Part shown: piece after piece, positions 62,533 through 64,000 of the stretch
Layout: every line of letters begins with the position of its first letter
How positions within the stretch are numbered: position 1 is the first letter of the stretch
Program-made: the position numbers and the translations under genes
The notes under the pieces: generated by a model
What the model was told of the DNA's origin: nothing
Databases searched by the model: none
What the model saw: the letters and a program-made list of their open reading frames with translations, nothing else
DNA from: Fusibacter ferrireducens
GTDB taxonomy: Bacteria > Bacillota > Clostridia > Peptostreptococcales > Acidaminobacteraceae
Reading direction: 5' to 3'
Assembly (NCBI RefSeq): GCF_015352425.1
Contig: NZ_JADKNH010000019.1
Coordinates: 1 to 64,000 of the forward strand
Length of the DNA stretch: 64,000 nt

Positions 62533-64000
62533 ATGCAATATAAGAAGTTTGAAAATAAAATTGTGATTGTTATCATCTGTAGCTTTTTAATACTTTTGGG
62601 AGGCTTCTGGCGTATAACGGCTCTTAATAAAGATGTGGTAGCGTATAATCGATTGGTAAGTATTACAATTGATATTCAAAGTTCCATAAGTGATATCCAA
62701 AAGGATTATTATGCTTTTTTTGCCGAACCATTAAAACAGGATAAATACAAAAGCGAAATAGATGCAGAGTTAGTTCGTGTGGATGAACTCCGAGATCTTT
62801 TTGTGGAAGGTCGAACCCGTGGCGTTGAGCCACTACACAATCAATTTGATTCAGAGTATATTAAGCTGAAATCTGCCCTTCGATTCAGTCAAAATTTTGA
62901 GGCAAGTCATATTGAAACTGTGAACATTCTCATCAATAAGGCGCAATCTACAAATTTAATTGTCAAGCAAGCTGTTGTCAACGAAATAAGGCATATCAAC
63001 GCCATTATCTCCTATATTTTATGGGCTATAATTGCAGGTGTGATCATTGGTGTTATGAGTATTTTATTTATCATAAGGACAGATGTTCTCAGACCTATTC
63101 GAGAGTTTACAGAGGTTTTGAAAAAGAAAACAGATTCCAATGCCTTTGAGTATTCAGATATTAAAATCAGTGGTTTAAATGCATTATCTGAGCTTGCGGA
63201 TCATTATAATAGTTATACTCGAAAAATTGGTGTAATCAATGATTTAAATGATCGGATCTATGCTCAGAATGGTTTTGACGAAGTGTTGCAATATGTATTT
63301 CATGCCTGCAAAGCGTTTATTCCATATAATCGAATTGGGATTGCCATTATCAGTGATGACGGCAAAAAAATAATTGCCACAAGGGCAAAAGCGGATCATC
63401 CTATTCTACTGGGACGAAATTATCAAGAATATTTATCACAGTCTTCAATATCTGAAGTGATTCGAAATAATGAATACAGGATATTGAATGATCTTTCAGA
63501 GTATTTGGAGAACAAACCTCACTCTGAATCCACGAGGCTTATTCTGGCAGAGGGCCTTAGATCGAGCATAACAATACCGCTTTCTGTTGAAAACAAAGTT
63601 GTTGGGGTTATTTTTTTCTCATCGGTTGAAAAAAATGCCTACAATATGTCACATATTCACTTTTTATCGAATATTGCCAATGCCCTTGCCATTTCTTTTG
63701 AGAAGAGCTTCGTATATGATGAATTGATTCTTGCGTCTGTTAAGGGGTTTGCAGCTATTGTGGAGTCCAAAGATCATGTGACTGGGAATCATCTTGAACG
63801 CATGAGTCAGTATGCAAGATATATCTCTGAAATCCTTTATGAAGATAAATATTTCATTCAAGAAATCGATGAAAATTTTATTGACCAAATCTATAAGTTC
63901 AGTCCATTACACGATATAGGCAAGGTTGGTATCGAGGACAGCATTTTGAATAAAAACGGCAAATTGGATACACAAGAGTTTGAAGTGATGAAAGTTCACA
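62533..64000 (+). CDS. Membrane HAMP-GAF-HD-GYP protein (3'-partial)
   Basis: The frame is open from the ATG at 62533 (GAGGAG eight bases upstream) to the window edge, 489 codons. First membrane segment about residues 9-30, an extracellular helical sensor of about 125 residues, second membrane segment about 160-182, a HAMP-like region, a GAF domain (about 255-395, with FIPYNRIGIAII and ITIPLSVENKVVGVIFF), and the start of an HD-GYP domain: TGNHLERMSQYARYISEIL and PLHDIGKVGIEDSILNKNG. The GYP motif lies beyond the window. Inferred to degrade c-di-GMP in response to external and cytoplasmic signals. Confidence 0.88.
   Translation, partial: MQYKKFENKIVIVIICSFLILLGGFWRITALNKDVVAYNRLVSITIDIQSSISDIQKDYYAFFAEPLKQDKYKSEIDAELVRVDELRDLFVEGRTRGVEPLHNQFDSEYIKLKSALRFSQNFEASHIETVNILINKAQSTNLIVKQAVVNEIRHINAIISYILWAIIAGVIIGVMSILFIIRTDVLRPIREFTEVLKKKTDSNAFEYSDIKISGLNALSELADHYNSYTRKIGVINDLNDRIYAQNGFDEVLQYVFHACKAFIPYNRIGIAIISDDGKKIIATRAKADHPILLGRNYQEYLSQSSISEVIRNNEYRILNDLSEYLENKPHSESTRLILAEGLRSSITIPLSVENKVVGVIFFSSVEKNAYNMSHIHFLSNIANALAISFEKSFVYDELILASVKGFAAIVESKDHVTGNHLERMSQYARYISEILYEDKYFIQEIDENFIDQIYKFSPLHDIGKVGIEDSILNKNGKLDTQEFEVMKVH

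Overview
The window is AT-rich bacterial chromosome from a motile, anaerobic-type member of the Bacillota, most likely class Clostridia. Pointers are an S-layer-homology (SLH) surface protein, lipoprotein-anchored ABC transporters, T-box control of an aminoacyl-tRNA synthetase, a RelQ-type small alarmone synthetase, DUF4250 and MltG-like small proteins, CheV, strong AGGAGG ribosome sites and GTG/TTG starts. Genus cannot be decided from the sequence. There is no rRNA, tRNA or CRISPR array and no sign of a prophage; apart from one IS1182-type insertion and three blocks of tandem repeats this is core chromosome.

Layout. 1-9110: the end of an SLH protein with 300-bp tandem repeats; a small MltG-domain membrane protein; then a co-directional run of GNAT acetyltransferase, RluA-type pseudouridine synthase, an orphan HEPN-like (Csm6 C-terminal-like) protein and a TGS/uridine-kinase-like nucleoside kinase, followed by a membrane PP2C (RsbU/SpoIIE) phosphatase. 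9130-15710: an oligopeptide transporter operon (ArsR-like regulator, OppA, B, C, D, F) that ends in a 98-nt cloverleaf-forming element and 65-bp repeats. 16000-19820: a tiny membrane protein, Nfo, a QueG-like protein and CheV. 19900-24480: an XRE-cupin regulator and the PotABCD polyamine transporter. 24500-37500: FolD, an RCC1-repeat surface protein, PilZ, a 2-hydroxyacid dehydrogenase, RlmN, several small proteins, a LysM-anchored 5'-nucleotidase, a radical-SAM protein, and a tight RelQ/TtcA-like/phosphoesterase cluster with a free-standing FakA-type domain. 37600-50980: chemoreceptor, thioesterase, HAD phosphatase, GGDEF-EAL protein, RlmD, an IS1182 transposase, a secreted LysM-PepF peptidase, an O-antigen-ligase-like protein and a PLP-dependent desulfhydrase/deaminase. 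51080-64000: an unusual double T-box leader broken up by 102-bp MITE-like repeats in front of an archaeal-type AspRS, then an HD-GYP response regulator, a WYL regulator, a GyrI-like protein, a CDF metal exporter with a structured leader, ExoIII, an EAL phosphodiesterase, DUF4250, an unknown anchored protein and the start of a membrane HD-GYP protein.

How the parts fit. Cyclic-di-GMP turnover and sensing is over-represented (one GGDEF-active/EAL-degenerate protein, one EAL-active/GGDEF-degenerate protein, two HD-GYP proteins, one PilZ receptor), next to chemotaxis genes. Nutrient import (peptides, polyamines) and extracellular breakdown (LysM-anchored nucleotidase and peptidase) form a second theme, translation and RNA maintenance (RluA, RlmN, RlmD, QueG, TtcA-like, AspRS) a third.

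The most unusual items are the free-standing Csm6-like HEPN protein (4900-5724), the T-box tandem whose second unit has lost Stem I and is embedded in inverted-terminus 102-bp repeats (51140-51768), and the cloverleaf element plus repeats after oppF (15701-15954).
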